Shown here in pieces: positions 47,130 to 58,200 of a stretch of DNA of 64,000 nt (position 1 is the first letter of the stretch; each line of letters starts with the position of its first letter). The translations under genes were made by a program, and so were the position numbers. The notes under the pieces were generated by a model, which did no database searches, was not told where the DNA came from, and saw only the letters and a list, made by a program, of their open reading frames with translations. The stretch comes from Carnobacteriaceae bacterium zg-84 (GTDB taxonomy: Bacteria; Bacillota; Bacilli; Lactobacillales; Aerococcaceae), in NCBI GenBank assembly GCA_013874835.1, contig CP059430.1, positions 1,630,864-1,694,863 of the forward strand, read 5' to 3'.

Positions 47130-47948
47130 TTATTCTCCTTTATGCAACACATACAATTCAATGGCTTTTGCCACACCGTCTGCGTCATTTGTATCTGTTA
47201 TATATTTGGCAGCATTTTTAACATCTTGTGTCGCATTTCCCATTGCAACACCATATCCGGCATACGTCAACATTGCCAAATCATTTTCTTCATCACCACA
47301 AGCCAAAACTTCTTCAGCTTTTATATTTAAAAGCTCACATAAACATTTCAGCCCATATCCTTTATCAACGTCTTTAGGCAAAATTTCTAACAAAATTGGA
47401 CGAGATTTCAATAATGTGTAGTCATTTTTAAAAGTTTCTGGCAATACAGCTATTTTACTATCTAATACATCTTGTGGACAGCAAGACACAACTTTATTAA
47501 ACATGTGGTCTGCATCAAAACTGTCTATATCTCTATGCTCAAACAACAGATTATTGATAATATCTGGATAAAGCGAACGATTATGTGGTGGATAAATTGG
47601 TTCATACACTTTTTCTAAGTCAATAGCATTTATCGGTAATCCTACGGAAAAACACACATCATAAATATGCTCCACATCTGCTTTTGTGTGAGCTTTTTGT
47701 GCGAGTATTTCCTCCGTTTCCGTCACTTGCACTAAACCACCGTTAAACGTAATGCAATGGTCATGCTCTGATATCAAATCTAGTTCCTCTAAAAATGCTC
47801 GAATACCCATAATTGGTCGGCCTGTGCACAATACAATTTTTATGCCCTGTTCTTTTGCTTGTTTTATCACTTCTTTATTTCTTTGACTAATCGTTTTATC
47901 ACTTGTTAATAAGGTGCCGTCTAAATCTATTGCTATTAGTTTTATCAT
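47130..47948 (-). CDS. Cof-type HAD phosphatase
   Basis: 272 aa, HAD IIB. Motif I is MIKLIAIDLDGTLLTS, motif II lies in IVLCTGRPIMGIRA, motif III Lys region is KGYGLKCLC, and motif IV is LACGDEENDLAML. It is distinct from the other Cof protein at 15.4-16.2 kb. It sits directly upstream of ftsY, a pairing seen in many Firmicutes. An extended -10 (TGCTATAAT, 47977-47982) lies 30 bp upstream. The substrate is unknown. Confidence 0.9.
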   Translation of the reverse strand: MIKLIAIDLDGTLLTSDKTISQRNKEVIKQAKEQGIKIVLCTGRPIMGIRAFLEELDLISEHDHCITFNGGLVQVTETEEILAQKAHTKADVEHIYDVCFSVGLPINAIDLEKVYEPIYPPHNRSLYPDIINNLLFEHRDIDSFDADHMFNKVVSCCPQDVLDSKIAVLPETFKNDYTLLKSRPILLEILPKDVDKGYGLKCLCELLNIKAEEVLACGDEENDLAMLTYAGYGVAMGNATQDVKNAAKYITDTNDADGVAKAIELYVLHKGE

Positions 47949-48393
47949 TGTCTACCTCCATTTAGAAATCCCTTATATTATAGCAAAAAAAGAGCCTTTG
48001 TTCTACTTACTAATCATTTCTCTTATACAACACTGTAAAAACAAAAGCAGCTCGACACCGAGATGCCAACAATAATATGCTATCTACCGTTAGGGGCTTA
48101 CTTTCTTATTTTATTTTTTGATAAATGATTTCGATGATAATCTAGACTTACTTTTTGCCCCAACAAATAAATCGGGTAGGGAATGCCTAAATCTCACGAA
48201 GGCTTATGTTACACGATATGGCATGTCAAAGGGACTATTCTTTCCTATTTCAAAATGATGCAATATAAACGAACAATATTTTTATCTATGTTTTATCTAT
48301 GCAACGCCTCGTTGACAAAAAGAGAGGCACAAAATACAGCTATGCAACCATTTTGTATGTTACTATACATATAAACAAAAGGAGGGCATTATC
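47949..48393. other. Gene-free region with possible decayed coding sequence
   Basis: 445 bp. The start holds the promoter of the HAD gene. From 48010 to 48240 the minus strand contains short open blocks interrupted by stops (for example KPLTVDSILLLASRCRAAFV). They look like a decayed gene, but no family was recognised. A TTGACA at about 48311 upstream of the XRE gene has no good -10. Confidence 0.35.
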
Positions 48394-49014
48394 ATGACAA
48401 TTCATGAACGCATTTATCGTTTAAGAAAAGAAAAAGGACTTTCACAAGAACAATTAGCCGAGGCATTACACATTTCTCGGCAGGCTGTCTCAAAATGGGA
48501 AAGCCAACAAAGTACGCCTGATATTGATAACATTATTTTATTAAGTGATTACTTTCATGTCACAACAGATTATTTATTAACTGGAAAAAATACCACCACA
48601 CATGTATCCTTATTCAATGCAAAAACAAGCATAATACTGTCAACGATACTCAATACATTAGGTTTTTTCTTATCTATTATTATCTTTCATGCTACACACA
48701 GTATATTAAGCCTTATTGCTTTTATTATTTGTACGACTTTAAGTATTTTATTACATCAAATAAGTATCCAACTATTTCATATAACCAAACAGCAACAATA
48801 TCATTTTTGGAAAATCAATATTTGGCTTGTTAGTTTCACTCCTTTTTCTATATACCTTAGCTCACTAACAGGCGTTGACTTATTTTTACCAATATTTTAT
48901 GGATATGACTTTTCCCTCTTTGTTTTCTATATTCTATTATGGTTTATCTATATATTATGTTGCTATTGGATATTACGAAAAATCAAAAGAAAAATGGTAC
49001 AAAATACCCTATAA
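48394..49014 (+). CDS. XRE-family regulator with membrane domain
   Basis: 206 aa, start behind AAAGGAGGG. Residues 5-60 are an HTH_3 DNA-binding domain (LRKEKGLSQEQLAEALHISR, QAVSKWESQQSTPDI). The remaining 140 residues are four hydrophobic segments (ILSTILNTLGFFLSIIIF, LIAFIICTTLSILL, IWLVSFTPFSIYLSSLTG, LFVFYILLWFIYILCCYW). Such membrane-tethered regulators are common in Lactobacillales, and their ligands are unknown. It is monocistronic with its own terminator. Confidence 0.85.
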   Translation: MTIHERIYRLRKEKGLSQEQLAEALHISRQAVSKWESQQSTPDIDNIILLSDYFHVTTDYLLTGKNTTTHVSLFNAKTSIILSTILNTLGFFLSIIIFHATHSILSLIAFIICTTLSILLHQISIQLFHITKQQQYHFWKINIWLVSFTPFSIYLSSLTGVDLFLPIFYGYDFSLFVFYILLWFIYILCCYWILRKIKRKMVQNTL

Positions 49015-49030
49015 AAATCTCTTTAATATA

Positions 49031-49072
49031 AAAAATGGTGAATTAACATTTTAAGTGTCAATCACCATTTTT
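49031..49072 (+). terminator. Terminator of the XRE gene
   Basis: AAAAATGGTGA pairs with TCACCATTTTT around a 20-nt loop. Confidence 0.8.
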
Positions 49073-49129
49073 ATATTGATGTAAACATATTTAACAATCT
49101 ATTGAAAAGCTCTTATTTTTCATCTTAAA

Positions 49130-49379
49130 ACCTACCCCAACCACCAGCGATACCGACTGAACCATCATCAGTGTCTTGTATCTTTTGTAATAATGCCATT
49201 TGTTCTTCTGTCAAAATAATCCATTTATCGTATTTTTTCAATCGAATATCTTGCATCAATCGCTGGATAGCCAATCTATCTGCCCACCGCCACAATGCTT
49301 ACCATTCAACTCGCAAATTGTGCTTTGAATAGCCAACAAAACACTTTGTAGCATTGGTGTTTTATCATTTTCTTTTAAG
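49130..49379 (-). pseudogene. Decayed short gene, unknown
   Basis: Two minus-strand blocks in different frames join across 49260-49290: SLKENDKTPMLQSVLLAIQ to CGGGQIDWLSSD, then ADRLAIQRLMQDIRLKKYDK to QMALLQKIQDTDDGSVGIAG and GWGRF. The pattern suggests one short gene broken by a small deletion. No family is recognised. The Gly-rich GIAGGWGRF tail is peptide-like. Confidence 0.35.
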
Positions 49380-49580
49380 CTAAGAGATATATTGCAACAT
49401 CTCTTTTTTCCAAATATCTTCTATATTTTTGAACATAGATTTTCTCCCCGTACTTATTGGTTTATTTTTTCTATGTTTCCAGAAAAAAGAAATTCCTAAA
49501 ATTAAAAATATACATTCTAATACTTTATACACAACCATTAGAACAATTGATATTGAATAATATACATCAAACATATTCAC
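49380..49580 (-). CDS. Small single-pass membrane protein, hypothetical
   Basis: 66 aa starting MNMFDVYYSISIVLMVVYKV, with one hydrophobic span (residues 8-32) and a basic tail (FWKHRKNKPISTGRKSM). The RBS is weak (GGTAAGAAG). It borders the decayed region and could be part of the same broken locus. No homologue is recognised. It is listed with low confidence because the codon pattern is not decisive. Confidence 0.35.
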   Translation of the reverse strand: MNMFDVYYSISIVLMVVYKVLECIFLILGISFFWKHRKNKPISTGRKSMFKNIEDIWKKEMLQYIS

Positions 49581-49751
49581 TATCTTCTTACCTTAATATT
49601 TAACTTAAATCGTGCCTTACTCTACTAATAGTAGAGCATTATCTAAAGAAATGTAAACGATACCACTTTTTTCTAGATAATCTTTTTTATACTTATCAAA
49701 TAATCGTAACTATTTTCCTATTTATAAACATTTTTCAGAAAATTTTTTCTC

Positions 49752-49779
49752 TTGCATTTCTTTTCAATTCTTGTATAAT
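49752..49779 (+). promoter_or_regulatory. Promoter of the riboswitch-ATPase transcript
   Basis: TTGCAT (49752-49757), a 16-bp spacer, and a perfect TATAAT (49774-49779), just upstream of the riboswitch. Confidence 0.85.
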
Positions 49780-49803
49780 ATGTTGCATGTGATATGTTTT
49801 TTA

Positions 49804-49934
49804 TAAGGGAGTAACTGGTACAATTTAAAATTGTGCGATAGTATCAACAACGACAAGCAGGTTTCTGCTGGTGCTATCTTAAACAGTGAGACTTATAGAT
49901 ACAGCTAGCTGTATCTATAAGTCTTTTTCTTTTA
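49804..49934 (+). promoter_or_regulatory. yybP-ykoY (manganese) riboswitch with terminator
   Basis: Conserved blocks are AAGGGAGTAACTGGTA, the TCAACAACGAC loop, the CAGGTTTCTGCTGG hairpin and the closing CAGTGAGACTTATAG, as in the yybP-ykoY family that senses Mn2+. The closing strand is also the left arm of an 18-bp perfect terminator (49889-49924, then TTTTTCTTTT), so ligand binding should let transcription proceed. Confidence 0.85.
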
Positions 49935-49969
49935 TCTAAAACAATCTATATGATTTTAGGAGGAAAAAT

Positions 49970-52612
49970 ATGACAAAGAAAGATTATTTCTTATTATCAC
50001 AAGAAGAAGTCTTACAAGATGTAGATAGTTCATTAGCTGGTTTATCTAGCAAAGAGGCAAGCGATCGTCTTGCTAAATATGGCGAGAATATGTTACAAGA
50101 AGGAGAAAAACGTTCTTTACTTGCTAAATTTTTAGATCAATTCAAAGATTTCATGATTATTATTTTAATGGCAGCTGCTGTGTTGTCTGTTGTGGTATCT
50201 TATGCTGAAGGACATCCAGAGTATCATGATGCGATTATGATAATGATTGTGGTACTTATCAATGCGGTGTTGGGGATTGCTCAAGAAGCAAAAGCCGAAG
50301 AAGCTGTAAATGCCTTGAAAAAAATGGCATCTCCTCTTGCACGTGTGATGCGTGACGGGCATACATTATCACTAAAAAGTGAAGAAATTGTCGTTGGAGA
50401 TATTGTTTTATTAGAAGCAGGTGATGTTGTCCCTGCCGATATGCGTTTATTAGAAGTCAACACATTAAAAATTGAAGAGTCTGCACTAACTGGAGAATCT
50501 GTTCCCGTTGAAAAATCATTAGCTATTCCAAATAGTGAGGAGTCTGGTATCGGTGACCGTACAAATATGGCATTTTCAAGTACAAACGTAACGTATGGAC
50601 GTGGACTTGGTGTTGTTGTAGCAACAGGTATGGATACCGAAGTTGGTAAAATTGCCAATATGCTTGTTTCTGAAAAAGAAAGCAAAACACCACTACAAGA
50701 AAATCAAGATCAACTTGGAAAATGGTTGACTATTTTAATTTTAGTGATTGCTGCAATTATTTTTGGTATCGGGCTATCCCAAGGTAGACCTGCCACAGCT
50801 ATGTTATTAACAGCTATCTCAATCGCTGTTGCTGCAATCCCTGAAGGGTTACCTGCTATTTCAACAATTATTTTAGCTTTAGGTACTCAATCTATGGCAA
50901 AACAAAATGCGTTAATTCGTAAATTACCTGCCGTTGAAACATTGGGTGGAACAGAAATTATTTGTTCCGATAAAACAGGAACATTGACACTGAACCAAAT
51001 GACAGTTGAAAAAGTAGTTTATAACAATACCATTCATAATGCTAGCGAGCCGATTGACTTAGACTTATCTGTATTAAAAGTGATGACACTAGCAAACGAC
51101 ACAAAACTGTCAAAAGAAGGACAACTAATCGGCGATCCAACTGAAACAGCACTTGTACAATTCGCATTGGATAAACAATTAAACCTACAAGAATTTTTAA
51201 GTGCTTATCCACGTGTGGCAGAAGTACCATTTGAGTCTGACCGCAAAATGATGTCAACTATTCACCCAGTAAACAATGCATACCTTATCGCAACAAAAGG
51301 TGCTCCAGATATTTTATTAACGCGTTGCACACATATTTTAGATAACGGTGCCGTAAGACCAATTACTGACACTGACAAAGATACATTGGCAAGATTAAAT
51401 CATGAAATGGCGACTCAAGCATTGCGTGTTTTAGCCATGGCATATAAAGAAGTGGACGCTGTGCCAAGTGAATTGACAACTGAATATGTAGAGCAAAACA
51501 TGGTATTTGCGGGGCTAGTTGGTATGATTGACCCTGAACGTAAAGAAGCTGCTGATGCGATTGCTGTTGCCAAAAAAGCAGGTATTCGCACAATTATGAT
51601 TACAGGTGACCATAAAGACACAGCTCAAGCTATTGCGAAACGTTTAGGTATTATTGAAGAAAATCAAGAACACGCCGTTTTAACAGGTGCTGAATTAGAT
51701 GCAATGTCTGATGAAGCATTACGCCAACACGTCGAACAATATTCTGTTTATGCTCGTGTATCTCCAGAACATAAAGTAAGAATTGTGAAAGCATGGCAAT
51801 CTCACAACAAAGTTGTTGCCATGACAGGTGATGGCGTTAACGATGCTCCGTCTTTAAAAGCTGCCGACATTGGTGTAGGTATGGGTATTACTGGTACGGA
51901 AGTATCCAAAGGTGCTTCTGATATGGTTTTAGCTGATGATAATTTCAAAACAATCGTTGCTGCCGTGAAAGAAGGACGGAAAGTCTTTGCAAATATTCAA
52001 AAAGCTATTCAATACTTATTGTCTGCAAACTTAGGTGAAGTGATGACATTATTCGTTGCAACAATGCTTGGTTGGACTATTTTAGAACCTATTCATATTT
52101 TATGGATTAACTTAGTCACAGACGTATTCCCTGCTATTGCACTAGGATTGGAAGAAACTGAAAAAGGCGTTATGACGATGAAACCTCGTGGAAAAAGCTC
52201 TAACTTCCTATCTAACGGTGTTGGACATAGTATTATTTACCAAGGTATTTTAGAATCATTATTTACACTAGGAATTTTCTGGTATGCAAAAGACCACTTT
52301 GGTGTTCCAGTTGCCGAAACAATGGCATTCGCAACACTCGGTTTAATCCAATTGTTCCACGCATATAATGTAAAATCTGTTTACCAATCTCTATTTAGTA
52401 TGAACCCATTCGCAAACAAATGGTTAAACTATGCAACCATCGGTTCTGCAGCAATGTTACTGATTGTAATGATTGTACCAGGTGTAAACACATTCTTTAG
52501 TTCTTCAAGCTTAACACTTGCTCAATGGGGTATGGTCGTTGGCGTAGCCTTTGCGATTGTTCCTGTTGTTGAAATTTGTAAAATTGTTTTACGTATTGCA
52601 CATAAAAAATAA
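49970..52612 (+). CDS. P2A-type cation ATPase, probably Mn2+ or Ca2+ exporter
   Basis: 880 aa, full length. It has the cation-ATPase N-terminal domain, TGES ([11 protein letters not shown]), the ion-site helix [10 protein letters not shown] (about residue 290), the phosphorylation loop [13 protein letters not shown] (Asp334), and the hinge [12 protein letters not shown] (about 619). It resembles PacL/SERCA calcium pumps. The Mn2+-type riboswitch directly upstream argues that it removes excess manganese, as for other P-type ATPases under this RNA. The Mn2+ assignment comes from context, not from the protein. Confidence 0.92.
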   Translation: MTKKDYFLLSQEEVLQDVDSSLAGLSSKEASDRLAKYGENMLQEGEKRSLLAKFLDQFKDFMIIILMAAAVLSVVVSYAEGHPEYHDAIMIMIVVLINAVLGIAQEAKAEEAVNALKKMASPLARVMRDGHTLSLKSEEIVVGDIVLLEAGDVVPADMRLLEVNTLKIEESALTGESVPVEKSLAIPNSEESGIGDRTNMAFSSTNVTYGRGLGVVVATGMDTEVGKIANMLVSEKESKTPLQENQDQLGKWLTILILVIAAIIFGIGLSQGRPATAMLLTAISIAVAAIPEGLPAISTIILALGTQSMAKQNALIRKLPAVETLGGTEIICSDKTGTLTLNQMTVEKVVYNNTIHNASEPIDLDLSVLKVMTLANDTKLSKEGQLIGDPTETALVQFALDKQLNLQEFLSAYPRVAEVPFESDRKMMSTIHPVNNAYLIATKGAPDILLTRCTHILDNGAVRPITDTDKDTLARLNHEMATQALRVLAMAYKEVDAVPSELTTEYVEQNMVFAGLVGMIDPERKEAADAIAVAKKAGIRTIMITGDHKDTAQAIAKRLGIIEENQEHAVLTGAELDAMSDEALRQHVEQYSVYARVSPEHKVRIVKAWQSHNKVVAMTGDGVNDAPSLKAADIGVGMGITGTEVSKGASDMVLADDNFKTIVAAVKEGRKVFANIQKAIQYLLSANLGEVMTLFVATMLGWTILEPIHILWINLVTDVFPAIALGLEETEKGVMTMKPRGKSSNFLSNGVGHSIIYQGILESLFTLGIFWYAKDHFGVPVAETMAFATLGLIQLFHAYNVKSVYQSLFSMNPFANKWLNYATIGSAAMLLIVMIVPGVNTFFSSSSLTLAQWGMVVGVAFAIVPVVEICKIVLRIAHKK

Positions 52613-52625
52613 TAGATACACCAAA

Positions 52626-52655
52626 ATAGGAGGAACTGCTAGAAGTTCCTTCTAT
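52626..52655 (+). terminator. Terminator of the cation ATPase gene
   Basis: ATAGGAGGAACT pairs with AGTTCCTTCTAT (one wobble) and is followed by TCTTTTATTT. Confidence 0.8.
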
Positions 52656-52674
52656 TCTTTTATTTATATTAACA

Positions 52675-52712
52675 AAAATGCTTAACATCAATGTATCGAT
52701 GTTAAGCATTTT
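52675..52712 (-). terminator. Terminator of the serine hydrolase gene
   Basis: AAAATGCTTAACATC and GATGTTAAGCATTTT form a perfect 15-bp stem with an 8-nt loop; TTGTTAAT follows on the minus strand. Confidence 0.85.
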
Positions 52713-52770
52713 ACTATTTTAAGATAACTAGCTCTCTTACCTTTCACTTAGCAATAAACTTTATTATTTC

Positions 52771-54054
52771 CTATTTTTGATGCGTGATATGATACTGATT
52801 AATCACAAATGCAAGTTGTTCAAAAGTTTCAAGACCAACTCCTGTTGTGTATAGTGCTAAAAGATAAGGTGTTTTTTCATACACAATCGCAACATCATTA
52901 TGTGCACCACCAAAATCTCCATATTTGTGTGCAATATCCGCATCCGTCACATATTTTTTCAGATATGCACCCGGCATTGCTTTTTTCATATAGGCAATAA
53001 TATCTGCATACGTATTTTGGTTTTTATACAAATAATTTAGTACTTGTATAAAATAATCACTTGTCGTCAAACTATAATCACTGGAAGCAATGGTTTTAAT
53101 ATCTCCCTCAGCTTGACCATAAACAGCAATATCTTCATATACTTTCGTCACGCCACCTAGTGTATTAAATAAAACAAGTGATGCTACATTACTTGAATTT
53201 ACAATACTTTCTTCTTGTAATAGTTTAACGTCTACGGATTGTCCATAATTATTGAGGAATCCTCTGTATTCGTCAATACTTTCATAGCATTCGCTACATA
53301 CGGGCACTTTTTGGTCTAAAGATAAATTACCACTTTTCACTTTGTCGGACACTAACATATTTAATGGCAGTTTATATGTACTTGCTGATTTCATAGGTGC
53401 ATTTTTGTTCATTGCAATCACATCATCTGAATCAACTGATTTATACGCAAACGACACAAGTTCTTCACTCACATTTTTATCGGCTAAAAATTCTCTAACA
53501 ATGGTAACCAAATCTTTGTTGACATAATCATATTTAGAAACCAATCCCTCCAGTACTTCCGGTTTATCCGCCACCGTTAGCACTTGGCAACTTTCTTGTC
53601 CATACGCTGTCGCACACACACGTTCTTCGCCACTTGACAGTGATTGACTGTTCTTATTATACGTCACTTGAGAAGCATACTTTGGATTTACTTTAAAAAT
53701 CGTTTGATAATTTTGTCCTTTATAAAATACTCGATTGGCTGCATCTAAGGCAACAATCGTTGATATATCAGGCTTATTGATATTAAATTTGACACGGTAT
53801 GTTTTTCCCTCATAAACAACATTAACTGTCTGCAATCCCTCTTTTTCAAGCTGGCTCTTATCTATCTCCACTTGTGTGTCTGGTTTGGCATGATCCAAAT
53901 AAAGTGATGCAGTTAAAGGTAGGTCATCTCCCCAAGTATATGCAAATACATCTTGTTTTGTTGCTGGTAGCAAAAACAACAAATAAATGAGCACAATACT
54001 AGTTAACACGATACTCAATGATAAAATTTGATATATTTTCTTCTTTTTAAGCAT
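52771..54054 (-). CDS. Exported class A beta-lactamase-fold serine hydrolase
   Basis: 427 aa. An N-terminal signal anchor (residues 8-30) precedes a 120-aa unknown extracellular domain and then the serine hydrolase fold. SxxK is SASTYKLPL, the second motif is SSN (IVNSSNVASL), and the third is KYG in HKYGDFGG in place of KTG. It has four cysteines, VCATAYGQESC and VCSEC, unusual for an exported Lactobacillales protein. True penicillinase activity is unlikely; it could bind or trim wall peptides. Confidence 0.82.
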   Translation of the reverse strand: MLKKKKIYQILSLSIVLTSIVLIYLLFLLPATKQDVFAYTWGDDLPLTASLYLDHAKPDTQVEIDKSQLEKEGLQTVNVVYEGKTYRVKFNINKPDISTIVALDAANRVFYKGQNYQTIFKVNPKYASQVTYNKNSQSLSSGEERVCATAYGQESCQVLTVADKPEVLEGLVSKYDYVNKDLVTIVREFLADKNVSEELVSFAYKSVDSDDVIAMNKNAPMKSASTYKLPLNMLVSDKVKSGNLSLDQKVPVCSECYESIDEYRGFLNNYGQSVDVKLLQEESIVNSSNVASLVLFNTLGGVTKVYEDIAVYGQAEGDIKTIASSDYSLTTSDYFIQVLNYLYKNQNTYADIIAYMKKAMPGAYLKKYVTDADIAHKYGDFGGAHNDVAIVYEKTPYLLALYTTGVGLETFEQLAFVINQYHITHQK

Positions 54055-54087
54055 AAAGTCGCTCCCTTAGTTAAAAATACATTTTTA

Positions 54088-55158
54088 TTATACATATTTT
54101 TCAACTAAATGCACAGCTTTTACTATATCGTCCGTTTGAACATTCGGAACAGCAAGACGAAATGTTTCCCTATCGCTCGCTGCAAATGATGCCATTTTTG
54201 GTACAGCTGTTTCCATAGTTTCTTCTATGCCTAATTGATGCCATGAATAAATAAAACCATTCTCTTTATAAAACAGAATTAATCGTTGTAATTCCTCTAA
54301 TTCATTCATTGCTGCTAATTGAACGAGTAGCCCGTAAGACACTTTAACACCGTGCTGTATAGCATGTGTTTCTTTAAATAATGATAAAGCATTATGTACA
54401 GCATGTGCTCCAGACATACGCCCATATTCACAAGCAAAACAACCTACAGCAGCTGCCACATTAAAGACTGTATCCACAACACGTTTGAAAGCAGGTGTTA
54501 CGTCATGATTCTCTAAATTTTTTAACGCTTCAGGTGTATCACGTAATAAAATTTCTTGTGTGACTTTTGCCGCAGCTAATCCTAACGCAACATTCGCCTC
54601 CAACGTATCCTCAACATGACGCACAATACTTTCTGCCTCATACCATTTCACAAGCGTGTCACAAACACCACCTTCAAAATACGCTTTTGGAGAATGTGCT
54701 AATAATGTTAAATCTACAATACAACAATACGCTGTTCTTGAAAAATAATCCACCATTTTAAACGTTTTATCTGGGTGATATACCGCCGCTACCGGTGTTG
54801 TAGGAGCACATGTTCCCACGACTGTTGGTACAGAAATAATGTCACAATTTAAACGTTCTGCAACAATTTTAGCCGTATCACAAACCTTTCCACCACCGAT
54901 TGCCACAATCACATCAGCATCTTTTGCCAATGCCGCTAGACGCTCACCGTCCTCATGACTAGATGTTTTATCATATTTTAAAACAGGAATACCTTCTAAC
55001 TTATCCGGTGTAAATGTTAAAAACGCTTCATAAGATTTTTCTCCAGTAACAATATAAGGCTTATCAAATGCTTTTAATTTTTCTGATAAATAAACTAAAG
55101 CACCTGCTTCACTAATATATTGTCCTGGGGTACTTCTTGTCACTTGTTCAAATCGCAT
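54088..55158 (-). CDS. Iron-containing alcohol dehydrogenase, GldA/HcxA-like
   Basis: 356 aa. The NAD-binding motif VIAIGGGKVCDTAK near residue 88 and the PTVVGTCAPTTPVAAVY segment near residue 120 place it with the glycerol dehydrogenase group, close to the hydroxycarboxylate dehydrogenase (YbdH/HcxA) branch. Metal-site residues occur in GGVCDTLVKWYE, SGAHAVHNAL and AIQHGVKVSYG. It could reduce a 2-keto acid or a glycerol-derived carbonyl. The start follows AGGAGG. It is a single-gene unit. Confidence 0.85.
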   Translation of the reverse strand: MRFEQVTRSTPGQYISEAGALVYLSEKLKAFDKPYIVTGEKSYEAFLTFTPDKLEGIPVLKYDKTSSHEDGERLAALAKDADVIVAIGGGKVCDTAKIVAERLNCDIISVPTVVGTCAPTTPVAAVYHPDKTFKMVDYFSRTAYCCIVDLTLLAHSPKAYFEGGVCDTLVKWYEAESIVRHVEDTLEANVALGLAAAKVTQEILLRDTPEALKNLENHDVTPAFKRVVDTVFNVAAAVGCFACEYGRMSGAHAVHNALSLFKETHAIQHGVKVSYGLLVQLAAMNELEELQRLILFYKENGFIYSWHQLGIEETMETAVPKMASFAASDRETFRLAVPNVQTDDIVKAVHLVEKYV

Positions 55159-55177
55159 AATGTCCTCCTATAATTAA

Positions 55178-55214
55178 AAAAAGATGATAGAATATCGTTA
55201 TTCTATCATCTTTT
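55178..55214 (-). terminator. Terminator of the pilus adhesin gene
   Basis: AAAAGATGATAGAATA pairs with TATTCTATCATCTTTT; the minus strand continues TTTAATTATAGG. It ends the pilus operon at its original 3' end. Confidence 0.88.
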
Positions 55215-55225
55215 CCGATTTTTTT

Positions 55226-58200
55226 CTATTGCTTTTTACGATAATATAAAACAGAAATAAGCATTATACTTATACCACATATCATAAAGATTTCTACACC
55301 GATACCACCCGTTTTTGGAAATTCTCCCGGTTTGAAGTTTTTCACACGAATACCTACAATATTTGAGTTACTCTCTTTTTCAATAAGAACAATATCTTTA
55401 AACGTATCTGATACTGTCACATCTCCATTTTGCCCAATCGTAATCATCACAGGCTCGGGTAATTTTTGATAATGTTCTGGTGCTGTTTCTTCGACTAAAT
55501 AATACACACCCGGTACAAACCCTTTATCTCTATTTGTAAACGTAAATTCTCCCGTTGTCAATGTCGCTTGTTGCCCATTATATGCCGGTGCATTCGCATC
55601 TTTACTTTGTTTAATAATAAATCGTGCATTCGCCAATGTCTGATTTGTTTTCGCATCAACTTTTATCACTTTCAACATATAACGTATTGGTGTATTTTTC
55701 ATCATTAAAGACAGTATATTTTCTTGTTGCTGAACAGTCAATGTATCAGTAACATCTGTCAACACTTCTCTGTTTTGTTCAATCGTAGCAACTTTAACCG
55801 TCATGATGCCATTTTGAGCAATACTAATTTTGTATTTAGTATCATCCCTTTGATAACCGATTGGCGCTTGTTTTTCTTGTAAATAATAACTCGTTCCAAG
55901 TGCCAACTCTTTAAATGACACCATACCTTGACTATCCGTTTCTTTCGTCGCCACTTCTGTCACGCCGTCTTGTTGATACAGTGTAAATTGAGCATGCTCT
56001 AAAAGAACAGATGTATCATCTTTGGATACTTTTGTTAATCGAATTTCTGGCTTATAGTTTTTTACTTTAATAGATACTAAATCATCATGCTCAGAACTAT
56101 TTCCAAGTACAACAAGATGTGCTTTATTTTCTGGAACACTCAATACACCGTCTGGAGATAGTGTAAACGGAATACTTTCTGATAAAGGCACATATCCATT
56201 TGGTGCGAGTAACTCTTTAATATAGTACGTTCCCGAAGACAATTTTCTAATTTGCCCCTCACCAAAGATAAACCCATCTCTTGATAAAGTAGCCACATAA
56301 TCATTTACACGTTGTCCGTTTTCATCTACAATTTCAAATCTCGAGCCATCAAGACCCGTACCTTCTTCCGTAATCTTTTGCAATTTCACACGATACTCTT
56401 TTTTTCTATTTTTCGCTACAATATTTAACACCCGATTATCCATATTCTTCAACACGAATACATCATCGGCATTGTGACTTCCAGCTGTGCCGTCTTCATG
56501 TAAAATAACTTCATATTTTTTCGTATTCAATTCATACCCATCTGGAGATGTTATTTCTTGAATGTAATATGTCCCTGGAGATAAATTCTCAAATTGTAGA
56601 TTACCACGTTCATCTGTTACTTTATCATAGCCAATTTGAGTGGTTTGATCAGATGAAAACAGTCTAAAAATTGCATCTTTTAATACATGCTGTTCATCTG
56701 CTACATCATGTTTCATCAGTCGAATATCGAAATGGTCTTTATGATTTTTCATTTTTAATTTTATCGTTTTATTTTCATTGACTAATTCTGATGTAAAGTA
56801 AGAATCATCTTGCGATGTATTGCTAATATTTCCTTGACTATCGACATCAAATTCAAATGCTTGTGTATATGGTATATATCCATTTGGTGCACTTTCTTCG
56901 GTTAAACGATAATGCCCTTCTTGTAACGCATGAAATATGACTCTTGAGGCGTTGACATCATTTCGTGAAACAACATTATAACCCGTATTTGATTGTAGTC
57001 TAAAGATAGCTCCTGTAAGTGCATTTCCCGTTTGACTATCTAGTTTTTCTAACTCAACAGACGTAGATGTTGTATGTGCCTTCACGTTGATAATCTCTTT
57101 TAAGTGATTTGCATCATAGGGTTCTCCGTCAACACGAATACTACCATCTTGAGCAACAACCAAGGTATGCATGGTGTCATCAAGCGTATATCCCTCTGGT
57201 GCTTCTATTTCTTTAAAATAGTATGTTTTATTTGCTTCTAGTCGATCAAACGTAACCGTCCCTGTATCGTCAGATTCTTCATTTGATAAAATAATTTTTT
57301 GATTTGTATGTTGTTCGATTCCATATAAAGCAAACCGTGCAGGTTCTCTAATTGGAACAGTAGTCCCATTTATATTCTCTACTTTTTTAAATTTATATTG
57401 ATACACATGTATTGGTTCCGCACTCACACGAGTATCATAAAAAAATGGTCTACCTAATACATTATGCACTTCTCCAAAAATACCACCTGAACGTGCATGT
57501 GCTAAGTTTACTTGACGGCCTGATGCTTTTTTCTTTGTTTTGACACGAATAACCATTACTTTTCTACTGATTGTACGATGATTAAAAGAAAAATCTAGAC
57601 GATATAAACTTCTAAATTTATCTGTTCCTCGATAATTATAGTCAACATCTGGGCCATAATAATATTTGTCTTGGGGACTACCTGTAATCGTATATTCTGA
57701 TTTAGGTACTCTCAAAATAGTATTTGCCATATAGTTTTGCCCATTGCCCGGGTCTGCCATAAATACGTCAATATCTTTATCAAAAGAGCTAGGATTATTC
57801 CCATGATATAGTTCAATCCCGTCCCCTAAATGATCTTCTAAATATCTATCTTTAGGAAAATTTCTATTGTCTCCTCTAGCATTAAACAAAACTTCCCACG
57901 TAATATAATCTTCCCCTATATCAATAGTATTTTTCCGAATAGTCGGTGCTGTTTCTGAAATTGGATTTGGTTCATAATGCGCTGTCACAATATTGGTTAA
58001 ATTTTTACTACATGAATCAGTTGCCCCAAAGTGATTTTCAGCTGTGTAGTCAACCTCTTTTGAAATAATAGTTGATTTAGGATGGTCTGGGTCGTAGAAG
58101 AACCCTGCTCTAGGCTCTATCCCTGAGAAAACACGCATTCTTCGTTTTTCTTCCAAACTCATTCGTCTACCATTCACATAATAGACACTATTTAACTCAG

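Noticed and set aside
48183-48374. 63-codon plus-strand frame upstream of the XRE gene
   Set aside because: No RBS, low-complexity hydrophobic content and overlap with the XRE promoter region.
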